A DNA stretch of 64,000 nt from Pohlia nutans (GCA_022496805.1 CM040088.1:25031501-25095500), one strand, 5' to 3'; positions 21,901-33,954 are shown, counted from the stretch's first letter. Numbers and translations are program-made. Notes: a model not told the origin generated them from the letters alone.

Positions 21901-23382
21901 AGTACACAGCTGAGACACTATGCATGCTAGAGAAGGTTTTTCCACCTTCATTCTTTGATGTCATGTCACACCTCCCCATTCACCTGGTGCAGCAGTTGGA
22001 TATATGTGGTCCCGTACACACCCGATGGATGTATCCTATTGAGCAATACTTGAAGAGAGTGAAGGGCTATGTTAGGCAACGAGCAAAACCCGAGGGATCC
22101 ATGGCGAGGGGGTACATAATAGAGGAGGCGTTAGGATTTTGCACAGAGTACATGCAAGACTGTGAGCTAACACGCAGGAGGATATGGGACGATCAGGAGG
22201 AAGTAGGGGCCAAGAGTGAGGTCGTGGAGGGTACAGGTCGATATCGACTCTTGACATCAGAGCTCAGGGCACGGATTCACGAGTTTGTTCTCATGAACGC
22301 GGAGCCTCTACAGTCATACAGAGAGTAAGCATCACTTGTTTTAGTCATGCGCTCTGTCTAGAAGGGACAATATGACTGTGTGTAGTCACCAAAGGTCTAT
22401 TGCGTACTAATTCTAGTCATCATATTGCAACACATGACTAGAGAATGTTTTGTAGAGGACGTTTCGTCTATCTGCTTCCTGTTTTTGTTATCTAAAAACT
22501 TTCCATCCACTGTGGCTTCTAATCAGACGTCACTACTTGGAGATGGAAGCGCGGCATAGAATGCGTGCAGAGATACGCCGTCGATCACGGGGTAGAAGAG
22601 CAAAGTATCCACCAATTGCAAGGAATGAGCAGTTTTCAGAGTGGTTTCCTACTGCAGTGCAACGGGATGTGGCAGCAGGCACACAGGTGGATGAAGATGT
22701 TCTTGGCCTTGTCCTACCACCTTCATGTGAGGCAAAATCGTATCGCAGCATGTATACATACGGGAACCATATACGTGTGCGCGGAGCAGAGGTACACTTG
22801 TCAACGTGCGACATCGGAGTAGCTGCAACATTCTCACAATCTTGCCGTGCCAGCAGAAAGGACAAGAACCACAGGCTCGCGAACGTGGAGTACGTCGGGT
22901 GGGTCGAAGAGATTATTGGTGCTAACTATGGGAAGTTCGAGTTACTCCTACTGTATTGTAACTGGGTCCAAGCTACGTGGATTGGGCCACAGGCAACTAT
23001 GAAGAGAGATGAGTACGGTTTCACTCTCGTGAACATTGACCGTACCATTCCGTACTCATCAGATTCGTTTGCGTTTCCTCTTCATGCTCAACAGGTCTTC
23101 TTTGTTGACGATGTGGCACATCTTGGGTGGAAGGTTGTTCTACGCAATCAATCACGAAGTGTGAGAGTGACCTCCATGGCTGAGGGAAGACCAGATCTAC
23201 ACTGCCTAAGCTTACGCGACGATGCTGAAACTCAGGGATTGATGGCACAGAATGTCACTGATGATACCGCAGCAATGCTGCCTGTTTTATCAAGTTCCAG
23301 GGAGCTTTCTAGCAACGAAGTGCAGCTTGCTATGCAAATGGAGGATACAGAGGCGGACTACAATGATGAGTCACTAGAGTAG
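18968..23382 (+). CDS. CACTA transposase (tnp2 family; En/Spm TnpD-type)
   Basis: Four exons give an open frame of about 1,129 residues: 18,968-19,165; 19,761-21,197; 21,426-22,324; 22,527-23,382. All junctions are GT/AG with agreeing phases. Exon 1 is a transposase-associated domain with CPCRNCMGGRC. Residues about 215-240 hold IHACRNGCCLFRKE and SCPKCNAPRYK. The tnp2 core (about 340-560) has VNYNLPAWLVMKPFFIMLAL, ENIDVYLTPLIEELLELW, DFPAYGLSSGQ, GHRRYLRRRHPYR and, across the exon 2/3 junction, SYWQ-DLLIRHVLDPMHCEKN. About 640-800 is DUF4218-like (GLKSHDYHVLMQQLLP, LPIHLVQQL, RWMYPIEQYL). About 965-1,060 is DUF4216-like (YVGWVEEIIG, QVFFVDD). These are the standard domains in standard order. 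The protein would cut and join the element ends. Intron 1 contains a duplicated piece of the left subterminal array. Confidence 0.88.
19184..19740. repeat. Internal copy of the left subterminal array in tnp2 intron 1, with flanking 54-bp repeats
   Basis: 19,260-19,685 copies 8,698-9,118 nearly base for base, including TAGTCACGAATACTGAAAT and CACTACGTATAGTGATG. It is bracketed by a direct repeat (19,184-19,237 and 19,688-19,740: AATAAGCAAGTCATTTGATG followed by AATGATTAATTC). The picture is a 430-bp templated patch inserted with duplication of the intron sequence. The copies differ by only a few substitutions and indels. Confidence 0.9.
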
Positions 23383-24355
23383 GACTGTAGGAGCCCAACT
23401 ACTATCTGTAGAAATTTGGTACAGCAAATTAGTAGTCACAGAGATTGCACAGTTAACAAATTCGAGTTGTATGGACAAAGGCAGTTCATTACCAATATAA
23501 GTAAAGAAAACTGTCCAGTTGACTATGTAAATTTGCAATCATTACCAATATAAGTAAAGGAAACTGTGTCGATGACTATGTTATTTCGCGGTCATTACTA
23601 ATTCCAGTAAAGAAAACTGTCCACATGACTACGTTATTTTGCAATCACTTTGACATCTCAAAAAAGTATGGGAAGGTGATCAATAACGGCTTCTTTGTGA
23701 GCATGGGAAATTTGTAGCAAAGTTAAGCATACAAGGCAATTTCGTGCATCTGGAAAGCAAGTGGAAAGATAGAGCAAGTGGAATCATGATTTTTGGACGC
23801 CCAACCCAATTACTTACTAATTTTTGAAGGTGTATTTAGTAGTGTTTCTAGAATGGTGCCCTAAAATGACATCCTATAATGTTTGCGCGCAGACATGGTA
23901 GTGTTGAATAGACAAGCTATTGTGTAAGTGAAGATTATGGACCTACTCCTATTTTACAGCACTCACCCATTGAGCCAACGACCAGAGGACTTCAAAATCA
24001 TCTGATTAAAATATATGACTACTATTAGTCAGGTTATTTACTACATGACTGCATGTAGTCACCCAAACCAACTGTATTACTACATTAAGACATACATAAA
24101 CCATATACCCATACAATCCGACTACATTAGTATGACTACACATAGTAAGCACTCAGAGCATGACTCTGGGAACCGGGCAGGAGAACATATGTCCCGTTCC
24201 CGTAGACGTTCCCACCCAGGTCCTCAAAAATATGACTACTTATATGACTAGTCCATGACTGGACCCTCTTAGGACTGATTTTAGACTAAATCAATGACTG
24301 AGGTGACTACATAGTCATATGCGCTTAGTCACATTGGGCTGGTTTTCTTGTAGTG
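22345..24355. repeat. Right subterminal region and 3' CACTA terminus
   Basis: After the tnp2 stop, motifs such as GACTACATAGTCATA, CATGACTGCATGTAGTC and TATGACTACTATTAGTC recur, densest in 24,010-24,330. The element ends with GGCTGGTTTTCTTGTAGTG at 24,355. About 23,650-24,000 has few motifs and no gene. A small island of motifs also lies at 22,345-22,440, inside intron 3. Confidence 0.85.
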
Positions 24356-24506
24356 TTTAAGTGAGTTGTGGAAATGGGTGAGAATTAAGGCGCTTTCAAA
24401 CCCTCTATGAGATGGTAATACAATTGTTTAGAGCCATTAGAGGTGGTTGAGCAATTCATACATTATCACATAAGATTGAATTTTTGCATTTAATTTGGGA
24501 AGTGCT

Positions 24507-25035
24507 TTAGCCCTTTGAAGTCTGAATGATGCACTGATTTCAAAGAATGATGTGTTATAAAATGTTGGATAAAGAACAAAAACGGAGTTGATATACAAAG
24601 CAAAGTTGTAAATGGCAATGTATAGATCACATGTGTACAGTTGGATTTATCATATTTTAAAATTATTTTTTCAAATTTTTCTTTTGAAATTCAGAAAAAA
24701 TCCCAAATTAACAATTTTAATTAATTAATTTGTAATAAATATGGAATAATATGTATATGAGATGGTATAATTTTAATTATTTGATTCTACTTATCGTGGA
24801 GAATTTGAGATCTCACTTTTTGAACAAAGAACAAAACTTGAGAAAAATCAAGTTTTTTATTTTAAAAATTCACAATATCTTATTTTTAAAATCCATATTG
24901 TACAAATGGTAGTAAATGAGCACAAGAACCAAGAAAATTTTGGATGGATGAAAAACGTCATTGTGCGTAGTCAAGTGCATGCTCACAATCTATTTATCGT
25001 CCAATATATGGACGCTAGAGCGTTAAAAGGGTTAA
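24507..25035 (-). mobile_element. piggyBac-type MITE, family D (copy D1)
   Basis: Matches D2 (45,172-45,711) in reverse. The shared body includes AAACGGAGTTGATATACAA and CAAAGTTGTAAATGGCAATG. The right end, complemented, is TTAACCCTTTTAACGCTC. The left TTAA is mutated to TTAG (24,507). About 20 bp inside the right end lies a palindrome CGTCCA/TGGACG (24,998-25,014). No coding capacity. Confidence 0.75.
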
Positions 25036-25189
25036 GGGACTTGGTTCTAGGATTTATATTGGGTAGTTCAAATATATTTATACATGAACTATAGGCCACA
25101 CACTGTTTGATCATGGATTTTTTGGGGGATGCTCATGACCCCTACCTATGAACAATTTTGTATTTTATGGTATATCATTTTGAAAATTC

Positions 25190-25631
25190 ATAGAAATCAC
25201 AATTTTGTCAGAAAATACAATTTCAATTGGGATTGTCTCTATCAATGCATGAAATCAATCACTTGATTTTCGGAGTTTTTCAAAAATTGAAAGTGGAGTA
25301 GAAAATACACTTGGTAAGCTTCATTTTGTTAGTTAAAGTCAAATGCAATAGAACTTATTTTCATGGCCTGAATTTATTTTGAGTAGAAAAAACATAAAAA
25401 TACAAAATATACTATATAAGGAACTGTTTTGACCACTCCTTGTGTAGTTGGGACCCCATGTAAAATCCAAAAATAGCTTGAATGATTTAAATTTAACTTG
25501 AAGACGTGGAATGACCAACAAAAATCCTTCACGAAAAGAAATGGATGAAAATCATCCATATAGCACTTGGAATTGAATACTAAGTTACATTCATAAGCCA
25601 TATTTTGGCCTCCCAAGCGTTTAGGGGTTAA
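25190..25631 (+). mobile_element. piggyBac-type MITE, family B, left-truncated (B1)
   Basis: The right two thirds match B2 and B3: CTTGGTAAGCTTCATTTTG, TCATTTTCATGGCCTGAATT and TGTAGTTGGGACC. It ends GCGTTTAGGGGTTAA at 25,631. The left end is not found. A subterminal palindrome GCCATATTTTGGC lies at 25,607-25,619. Confidence 0.75.
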
Positions 25632-26554
25632 TGGAAATAATGTTTTCACTTGTCTCAACTCACAGATGCGCACTCACATACAAGAGTGGTCAGTTCAAGT
25701 CCACAATTGTAAGAAGAGATGCCGTAGGCACATAGAAATTACAAATGTGTCCAATAAATGTATAAACAAGCTACTAGTCGCTTAGTCTCTGCCCTTAGTG
25801 CTTACCCTAGATTTACTTTTACGGCTTGTTTAAGGTCGAAAGTCCTATTACCACCAATTTAAGCTCCCTGGACTATGTTCGGAATTGCTATCTTTGGAAA
25901 AATAATTTTCCAGGATGGAAGAAAGTTTTAATAATGAATGGAATTTTTTCATGGTTTTATCCCCTATATCAAAATTTCTACAATTTTTGAAAGCAGAAAG
26001 TCTATGTGACCCACTTTGTCATATAGGTTTACTGAAAACCAATTTATGCCATATTAGTTCCTACATGCTGATACTCAAACTTGTTAATGTCTTGTACCGT
26101 GAAACCGTGCCTTGCACATCAGGAACTTCAAGGCATGTGAACATAGTGCCATGATGGTGCATTGAAATGAAATTAAGATAATTTGGTGCCAACCTCCATA
26201 CCAACCTAGTATGGATAAAATGACACTAAAATGACCTGTATGCGACCTTTGGTGTCAAAATGGCACCAAAATAGTCTGGCCCAACTTTTCTGATGCACAC
26301 CAATACCCATTCTACACGTACCCTCTCAAGATATTTCGGACAGATCCTGGAATCACAGGATTCAGTCTCTCGTGTGGTGATCCTTCAAGATATCTATCTT
26401 ATGTTGTTCAGCCATGTAACTCCTAGAAAACGAAACGAAGCATTTTCATAGTCTCTCCCCTCGTGGGGCAAAGACAATAAACACACCGGCTGAGGCCATT
26501 TAGTTACATAACATTTAGTAGCCTCTGTGACTGCTGCCTTCCCCCAACATAATG

Positions 26555-26613
26555 TTGTGGAATATCCCAAATCATTTCATCCCCCCAATGAAATGATGTG
26601 GGATATTCCACAT
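26555..26613. repeat. Hairpin with about 25-bp arms
   Basis: TTGTGGAATATCCCAAATC... pairs with ...GATGTGGGATATTCCACAT around an eight-base centre of CCCCCCAA. Arms match except for about two positions. It may be a tiny foldback element; no transposase hallmark is visible. Confidence 0.75.
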
Positions 26614-27119
26614 CACATCAGTAGCTATGGGAGCACGTGGCATTAAGCGAGAGCAATTAACCATGATGAACAGTAATCGAAAGCACTCACTCAGTCACAA
26701 TTCGATAGTGTCCTATAATTGTTTATTTGATTCAATAGCCCATGCAATTACATATCACTGGTCACTCTATATATAAAGGTGAATGAAACTAAAAGGCAGC
26801 CATCTTGAAGGATAATGAATGTTATGCAGTTTTGAAAGCCTTGAACGATGTGTTTCAAAAAAGAAAGAAAAGAAAAAGAAAAAGAAAAAGCCTTGAATGA
26901 TGATATTGTTACATAAACGAAAGTAAATTTACAACTTTGAATATACATAACATTCAATAGCCTTCATGCTCAGTGCCTTTTCCTTCATGCACTCTACCCA
27001 TCACCTTGAGCCTCCACCTGTTCACCTATCTATATTGATGAAGTGCTATTGGGTGTGGAATATTCCTCACCACCTATTGTAGAGCCAAGGCAGAGACAGT
27101 GCATGCTACTGTACTGAAT

Positions 27120-27420
27120 GTCATGTACCTCCAAAAGGCTCACACACTTACCACCATCAGGCAAGTGTGGGAATTTTATTGGCTGCGGAATGCATATGGT
27201 GAACATAAGGAGCCTCAGAAGCAGGGCTGTCACATGACCAAAAGTAAATGCATGACTTTAAACTATATATATATATATATATACCTTTTAAAGTAATAGA
27301 AAAAGGCTTGCACACGTACCATGGTGAGGCAAGTGCTCGAAGATTATTCGCTGCGGAATGCATATGATGAACACAAGGGGCCGCCTCAGAAGCCGCAGGA
27401 CAATGGACAATTGACAAGTG
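27120..27420. repeat. Diverged tandem duplication of about 190 bp
   Basis: CAGGCAAGTGTGGGAATT and GCTGCGGAATGCATATGGTG (27,155-27,205) reappear as AGGCAAGTGCTCGAAG and GCTGCGGAATGCATATGATG (27,320-27,375), separated by a (TA)n run. In the + frame both encode a LRNAYxEHKxP-like stretch. No family is recognised, so coding status is open. Confidence 0.65.
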
Positions 27421-27613
27421 GTGGATCAGTTCATTATTGTGGAAGGTGCCGCACAGCAAAGCACAGCCGGGAATGCGTGTGTGAATCTCTTGTCCCGAGG
27501 GAAATGCATCTGCCATCCTGCCCTGAATCATGTAAGAATCAGGAATGATGACCACATTATGAGCTCATTTGCAGCTCCATACAAACCCCCGACTCTAAAT
27601 CTCCCCCTCCATT

Positions 27614-28183
27614 ATAACCCTTAAGCGTCCACACTACAATTACCTGGTCAAACCTAATCAATTCCTCACATTTTGAAATATATTTTTGAAACATCAAGTC
27701 CTCACATTTTGAAATATATTTTTGAAACATCAATTCCTCACATTTAAAATATATTTGAAATATATTATTTCTGGTATTTTTCTCATATAAAGTATTGTTA
27801 AACCGAAATAAGTATTGTTAATCATAGTAATTACAAAAATGCTTCGAATAGTATGAAATTTTTAGGGAAATGTAAATAATAGTGATGAACAACAAGGTGT
27901 AGGTGCCATGCTTCTTGAGCTCACATAAAAAGAAATTCAATAGAAAAACAATTTCTGTAGTGTATATTGGAATTTTAAGGTTTGGAGCTTTAAAGTGCTA
28001 TTAAAAACGCAGTTTTAACAATTTTGAAGAACAGTGAATTGGACTAGAAAGTAGAAGGTAGTTACAACACTTTCTTAGTTGGAACCATTTTCATTTGAAA
28101 TTAGGAACTTGGTAATAATCATCGTTTGACTGAAAAAAATCAAGCATAGGCCCCATGGGGCTCCTTTCACGCTTAAGGGTTAA
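27614..28183. mobile_element. piggyBac-type MITE, family H
   Basis: The left end ATAACCCTTAAGCGT (TTAA mutated to ATAA at 27,614) is the complement of the right end ACGCTTAAGGGTTAA (28,183). About 570 bp, AT-rich, non-coding. A palindrome GGCCCCATGGGGC lies 21-34 bp inside the right end (28,149-28,161). Confidence 0.65.
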
Positions 28184-30245
28184 TGCAAGAGGACAAAAAA
28201 TGCCCCCTATTTTGTGCATGTAGGGGCACACTTTAAAATATAACCCCCTCCAAGGGTTTAAAATTCCCGAGGGAGTCCTCCTAGACTAACAAGAATCGTA
28301 GGTCCCAAAATTTCAAAAGAAATTGCCAAAAAAGATCCTAAGGTGCCCAAAATGGAAATTTCTAAAAATGGGGCCCATGGGTGAATAGTGCTTGCATTAA
28401 CGTCTAGGGGGATTTAGAGTTGGAGCATACAAACCAGATGGGAAGGAAAGAATTAAAAAAATCTCTATACAATACACTAGAGGGAAAAAATTAAAATAAA
28501 TCCAAGCTGAAGGCTTGCCTACACAAGATAAGGGTTTGTGTGACAAGGGTATTAGAGCACGCCCACCCAACCATTGAATTTTCGAGATTCTTTGAAAAGT
28601 GAATGAAATTCAGCATGCATATTTAGGGAGGGTGAGGGAGCCACTAAATATGAGCATTATATAGAGATATGTCAATGCTTCTCCTCTGCAAGGGTGGCTT
28701 TCTATTGAGCATTTGCATCTGAATGTTTCGATACTTTCCATTAGTGTCACATTCAAAATCGGGAGGTTCAAATAGAGTTCGTCTCTCCCGATGAGCCAAA
28801 CTTGAAATGCAGATCGAAAAGGTTGTCAGTATAGACCTACAAATGTGACACATGGAGAGTTCCACGTCAAAGTGACATATGGCGAAGAAATGAATGAACG
28901 TTCTCGATGTGGGCCAATGTTCCATCTCAGATCCGAAAGGAAGAATGGAAAGCATCAGAAGGTCGGGAAAATTCCCATGAGTCTAAGTTTTTGATTCGAA
29001 CCTTCAGGTCCCCAATGAAAACCACCCTAACTAAGTTTTGGAAGGGCTTGGTATTCTAGATTGATGGACAATAATCATTACCTATATACAGTGATTGTGA
29101 TTGGTTCACCGACTATATATTGCGATTCAAGGGTGTGAAGACAACAACTTGTGACACTAATTTTGGATTTGATGATAATGGTCAAGGGGTGAATTGATGG
29201 ATAAAGGTGCTGATGCTCTTAGTGCACAAGAAAACCACACAAGTGCAAAAGGTGATTGTTTCATGAAATCCCATTTCCCCCACCAAAAAAAGAGTCAAAA
29301 ATGATGTTTGTTGAGACTAAAGGTGTTTTGGGATTAGATGGGCCCCCTTGGAAGACCATCATAGTGGTTGGCTTTTATCATTGAAATGATTTACAACTCG
29401 TGCACTTGTTGTGGAGTCTCGGACATCCACATGTTCATTTTTTTTGAATCATTTCACTGTTTCTTGATATGTTACAACATGACATTGAACAGTTTTCATT
29501 GTAGATGGAGACCATGACAGTGCAATGCGGAAGACCAAGAATAAAAGCATGATTGCAAAACCTTGTTGTGAGGATTCACCAATTTGCCATAGTACATGAA
29601 TTCTTCTACTATCTCGTACGTTGCCGTATGAGATTTTGCCAGAATTGGTCAACAAATAAGTCTGTTTGCGTCTAGAAATGAGTGTAATTCCCTCCGTCTG
29701 ATAGAATTTGGTGTGGGGGCCTTGAACAAACAAACTCCCCACTCCTGTTATGTAGTTGCAAAATCATATGCAGCGTTGGCAAGCACCTTCACCAGGCAGA
29801 GCCCACACTGAAACATAGCTAACCGACGAATACTTTTCTTATTTAGCAAGAACAAATCAAAATCATCACGGGGTTGCCACCTTCTTGACAAGAAATCAGC
29901 ATCAACCCCTTTACACCAAGACTTGAGCCCCAAATTTTGAAACCGATTTTCAATTAAAATCGACGAGATTTAACACAGGCCCAACTTGAAGAATTGGGCC
30001 CACCGAAAATGAAAGACCAATTTGTGGGCTTGGAACTGTTTTTGGATTTCAATATATTTTTTTACCCCATTAAAATTTACTTTTTTCCAGCAATCAACAC
30101 CCTTGGATTGTTTGTAAATCTAAACGGCTCTTTTTGGCCTCTTCTTCCTTTCATCCTCTTCCGCCTATTTGGACCCAACGCCATTAGATATGACAGAAAA
30201 TGGGCTCTGTTATAATCATATTATATTGAGTACTTGAGGCCAGGT
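28184..30245. other. AT-rich intergenic stretch, no gene recognised
   Basis: Short frames (28,644-28,955, 29,449-29,742 and 29,748-29,933, all minus) show no domain likeness and no supporting splice structure. No element ends were recognised except the MITE starting at 30,246. Confidence 0.55.
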
Positions 30246-30792
30246 TTAACCATTAAACGTACCACTCCTTTGTAGGAAAGTCAAACTACACAATTTAGCC
30301 TTCAAGATTTATCAAAATATATTTTGTAATATTTTTCATGCATGGAATTGAATGTTTCCTATCAGTCTTGAAATTTTCAGATTTTTTTGATTTAATACGG
30401 CCTTTTTAACAAATTTTTAAGTCAAATACTTCAAAAAATATTTTTTATTGCAAAAAAGCTTTAAAAAATTAATATTTTTTTGGGAGCAGGTACAAATTAC
30501 AATGGAGAATCACATGATATGTTTTCCATAGAAAATTTTTATTTAAATTTTGAAATTCGAAAGGTGAACATCCTATGTAGTGTAATTCAAACCTTGAGCT
30601 ACAAAGCTCGCACAAGCAATAAAATACTCAATAATTGGAATTTTTAATATCTGAAAAGTGGAGTTCAAACTAGACTTAATAAACTTCATTTTCTTAGTTG
30701 GGTGTATTAGCAACAAAAGTCGTCTTCAAGATCAAAATTGGGTTTGACCAACAAACGTCCAAAAACTGGATGCCTGGACGTTTAGGGGTTAA
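30246..30792 (+). mobile_element. piggyBac-type MITE related to family B
   Basis: Ends TTAACCATTAAACGTACC (30,246) and, complemented, TTAACCCCTAAACGTCCA (30,792): 15 of 18 positions agree. The interior shares AATAAACTTCATTTTCTTAG with family B. A palindrome TCCAAAAACTGGA lies at 30,758-30,770, 22 bp inside the right end. Confidence 0.75.
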
Positions 30793-30900
30793 AGTTAATA
30801 ATGCTAAAATTTGGTGGAATTCAACCCAAAAAAACATCATCGACTTCATATGTAAAGCGGCCCTAAAATATAGGAACCTCTCCTCTTGTGCCACCTCACC

Positions 30901-31190
30901 TTAACTCTTTGACGTCCCGATTCAACGCTGTTTTCAAAGATTCGTTATACAATGTTTGATGAAAAATAGAAATGGAGTTGATGTACAAAGCAAAGTTGTA
31001 AATTTCAATGTGAAGATAACATCTGTACGATTGGATTCATCATAAGCTTGAAAATGGAGAACTCCATTGAAGAACAAATTTTCCTTTTTTCTCAAAATTT
31101 TAGATTGCGGGCTACTCGATTAAGGAATCACATAAGGTTTTTTAGCAACTAATGGAGTTCACCCTTTTGAACATTAGCACTATAGAAGCT
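30901..31190 (+). mobile_element. piggyBac-type MITE, family D, right-truncated (D3)
   Basis: Starts TTAACTCTTTGACGTCCCG and runs colinear with D1 (ATGGAGTTGATGTACAAAGC, then AAATTTCAATGTGAAGAT). Similarity fades by about 31,190 and no second TTAA end is seen, so the right boundary is approximate. Confidence 0.65.
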
Positions 31191-31685
31191 TTAACATTAA
31201 ATACAATGTCTCGCCATCCAATCTTTAACTAAAGATGATGTGGACTTCCCCATGATTCCGAATTTCCTACAGTTATTCAAGAATAGTGGCAAAGATTTTG
31301 AGGTCAATAGTAGAAGAGCTAAAGAACCTTATGCAAAGGAGGCTTGTAGTGGGTCGAAAGACCCATTGTGAATACCCCAATTGGGCCGGAAGTCGGAGAA
31401 GCCCAGGAATTTCTGGGACTGGGTGGCAAGCATCTGACCAATAAAATCGATGCACGAATATTCTCCCCAAAATAAATAAAAAGAAGAATATCCAAAATAT
31501 TCGCCGTCAAACTGGCCCACTCAATGCAGAGTCCTGTCTGCCACAAACACCTAAATTTATCAATAATTTAGTGCAAAAGATGGCCTGCTGTAACGAGGAT
31601 TATATTTATCCCTGGCACCTCCGTCAGCTGCATGTCATTGACCTCAGTAATTTTACTAGCTTTTGTTGTTATAATAATAATAATA

Positions 31686-31718
<33 letters not shown>

Positions 31719-32170
31719 GTTATTATTGTTATTATTATTGTTGTTGTTTGGAGCTGGTTATTGCGTGGTGTGGAATTGGGGGTGTGGGTTGTTGGGTGCA
31801 AAATATTTGGAATATTCTTCCTTGTCAACACTGCAACGTGACAATTTAGAGTTAGAGTTTGGGATTTTGGATTAAGATTTTGGATTTTGGAATTTAGAGT
31901 TTAGAATTTGAAGTTTAGGAAACATTTTTGTTGACGTCATGGAATATTATGGGAATATTTTATGAATATACCACACCAACACCCCGCTCCCCAAATTCCG
32001 CACCGCGCAGTAGTTGACCCCTTGTTGTTTATAACATTCTTAAGCAGAAGGCATCGCCTACTGCTTGGTTAGCTTTTATTGATATAGTAACTTTCTTTGA
32101 AACATGAAGTGAAAAACGGCACTTGTCATTCTATAAGGGAATTTAGTAGGAGTCAAGCAAGTAAGACAAA
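31191..32170. other. Intergenic, no gene; contains a TTA/ATT microsatellite
   Basis: 31,672-31,740 is an (ATT)n/(TTG) microsatellite that creates Ile or Tyr homopolymer frames on both strands; these are artefacts. A TTTGGATTTTGGA-like low-complexity run follows at 31,858-31,915. Nothing else recognised. Confidence 0.7.
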
Positions 32171-32284
32171 CTTAACCCCTAAACGTTCCCACGTCCAACA
32201 ACTAGATCATGAATAGATTCAAAGCCTCATAACTTTCATATACAATCTTGGATGACCTTCATCCAAGTTGTCTTTGTAAGCGCG

Positions 32285-32830
32285 TTAATCCCTAAATGAC
32301 AGAAGCGATAAGGGCAAAACCTAGATGGTTATAAAATGTTACTTCTGTAACTTCGATGAAGTTTGGTCCAAAAGAGAAAATGAGAAGCATGATGTTTAGT
32401 GATTATCCGTATGGTCAAACTTCCAAAAATAGTTTTAGATACTCATTTAATAAATTTAGAAGCATTTACCATTTAAATTTCACCAAAATTACAAATTCTA
32501 TCTTCAGAGTTTGAAATTTGGTATGATTGGTTAAAACTAGACATTCTATTCTAAGGTTTTAAAAGGCAAAATTTTCAAAGTAGAGAACATCATTAGTTTC
32601 TCGAAATAGTAAGTTTTATAACTCTAGGACAATATTGAGATCTTTATCTTTGAAAAATTCCTTGGTTAACTTCAATATTGCAAATGAAATGTATCAAATA
32701 GCACTAGAACATGATCTCTACTCCAACTTTGACAAAAAATCAAAACTTGAAAAATGTCATTCCTAACTATGAGCAGTCACTGCTGTTTGGGTTGCGACCA
32801 AAAATGGTCGATCGCTCACTTAGGGGTTAA
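32285..32830 (-). mobile_element. piggyBac-type MITE, family E (E-a)
   Basis: Ends TTAATCCCTAAATGAC (32,285) and, complemented, TTAACCCCTAAGTGAGCG (32,830). Read in reverse it matches E-b (60,132-60,990): GACCA/TGGTC hairpin, CTAATGATGTTC, and GGAAGTTTGACCATACGGAT near the far end. The subterminal palindrome CGACCAAAAATGGTCG is at 32,795-32,810. A short TTAACCCCTAAACGTTCCC remnant precedes it at 32,172. Confidence 0.75.
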
Positions 32831-33654
32831 ATTCTTTACCAATTAAAGTAAATATCTTGTGATGGGGAGATGTTAATAACATTGGAGAGGCCTCCAAATG
32901 CAAGTATGTCAAATTTGTTGGATAGATTTTGTGCTTGCAAAGGTCCTCTCATGTACACTTCATGTGCATCTCAATCTGAGTCATGCTAATATCTATTTTT
33001 GAGGCTAGTACCTACTTCTATTCAAAGGATTAGTATATTTAGGGGTTAAGATGTGAAAACAAAGAGCATCGAAGAGCATCGAAGAAAATCTTAGAAATTT
33101 TAGTAGGAGTCCAAAGTCTAGGGCTTAAGAATGTTATGCTGTTTAATGCACATTTCTTTAAGTCAAACTAAAAGTCTCAAAACAACGGTGAATTCATTGA
33201 TATAAGTTACTCTATGACAGCGGCATGTGGTTTCAAAAGTCTACTACACTAATTGTCCCATTTAGTGGTGTTGGGGGGGGGGGGGATTAGTGAAGGTGAT
33301 ACTAATATTATTATGATGTTAAATTATTGTGATATGAAAATTTCAGTCACTCATTAAAAATTTCAGCCCTCACTAATTTTGAGATTTGGCCAAATAGTGC
33401 GTGCTTCAAGAATTAGTACCACATGCACTGAATGGGATAATCAGTGTACTGGTACACTTTGCTGTGCAATGACTGTGGGCCTTAATAATGCAATTTTTTT
33501 TTGCCCATTTTTACAAGTTTGAAAAAGAAAAGAATTTTTTTAACTTCGTTATAACAGAATGGGTTAGTACAAAGTCACATAGGGTTTAGTCCTTGAGACA
33601 TGCAAAGATTTGTTGCACATAAGAAGTTACAACAAGAAGTATTGTAAATTTCAC

Positions 33655-33886
33655 TTAACCCTTAAAGGGCTGATGGGGATAGTAGATACGTTGGCGTATA
33701 TTTGACACTTGTTGTAAATAGAAAGTTCCAAATTGAGTCCCCAATAGCTCATTAAAATCATGTCGACATGAATTTTAACTTCATTTTTATCTTAAACGCA
33801 TAGGAGGTGTGGAACCATGCCAAATACAATGGAATATTGTTGTATAATACTGGTCAGAAAGGGCTCTCTGGACCTTTAAGGGTTAA
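33655..33886. mobile_element. Short piggyBac-type MITE (232 bp)
   Basis: Left end TTAACCCTTAAAGGGC; right end, complemented, TTAACCCTTAAAGGTCC, so a terminal match of about 14 bp within TTAA borders. No coding sequence. Between 32,831 and 33,654 I see no gene, only a lone TAGGGGTTAA end at 33,040 and a poly-G run near 33,270. Confidence 0.65.
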
Positions 33887-33954
33887 GGTCGCCGAATAAT
33901 CTTATGAAAAGGTGTAGGATTTGTGTTTATTTATAGTTTATTGATCTACGCCTC

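Larger units (their letters stand above)
8444..24355 (+). mobile_element. Large CACTA (En/Spm) transposon with two intact-looking genes and a captured host exon
   Basis: The right end reads GGTTTTCTTGTAGTG (ending at 24,355), the complement of the classic CACTACAAGAAAA terminus; the next three bases are TTT. Subterminal TGACTA/TAGTCA motifs fill 8.5-9.3 kb and 22.3-24.35 kb and recur inside. The element carries a tnp2 transposase (18,968-23,382, +) and a second gene (15,718-9,380, -), head to head. No matching CACTACAAG is found at the left. The best candidate, CACTTCTTGTTCCC at 8,444, is not a proper match. GGGACC/GTTCCCAC text at 8,455-8,520 resembles text about 140-190 bp inside the right end, so the left tip seems deleted or replaced. 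Strand is given as that of tnp2. The exact left boundary is uncertain. Confidence 0.85.
25632..27613. other. AT-rich intergenic stretch, no gene recognised
   Basis: Contains a 59-bp hairpin (26,555-26,613), a GAAAAA-type microsatellite (about 26,862-26,891), a (TA)n run (27,264-27,284) and a duplicated segment (27,120-27,420). The short frames here are unconvincing. Confidence 0.6.

Noticed and set aside
27157..27555. Minus-strand frame of 132 residues
   Set aside because: Crosses a (TA)n run and a duplicated segment; repeated HHMHSAAN text comes from the duplication, with no known domain.
31571..31849. Ile- and Tyr-rich frames on both strands
   Set aside because: Translation of an ATT/TTA microsatellite.
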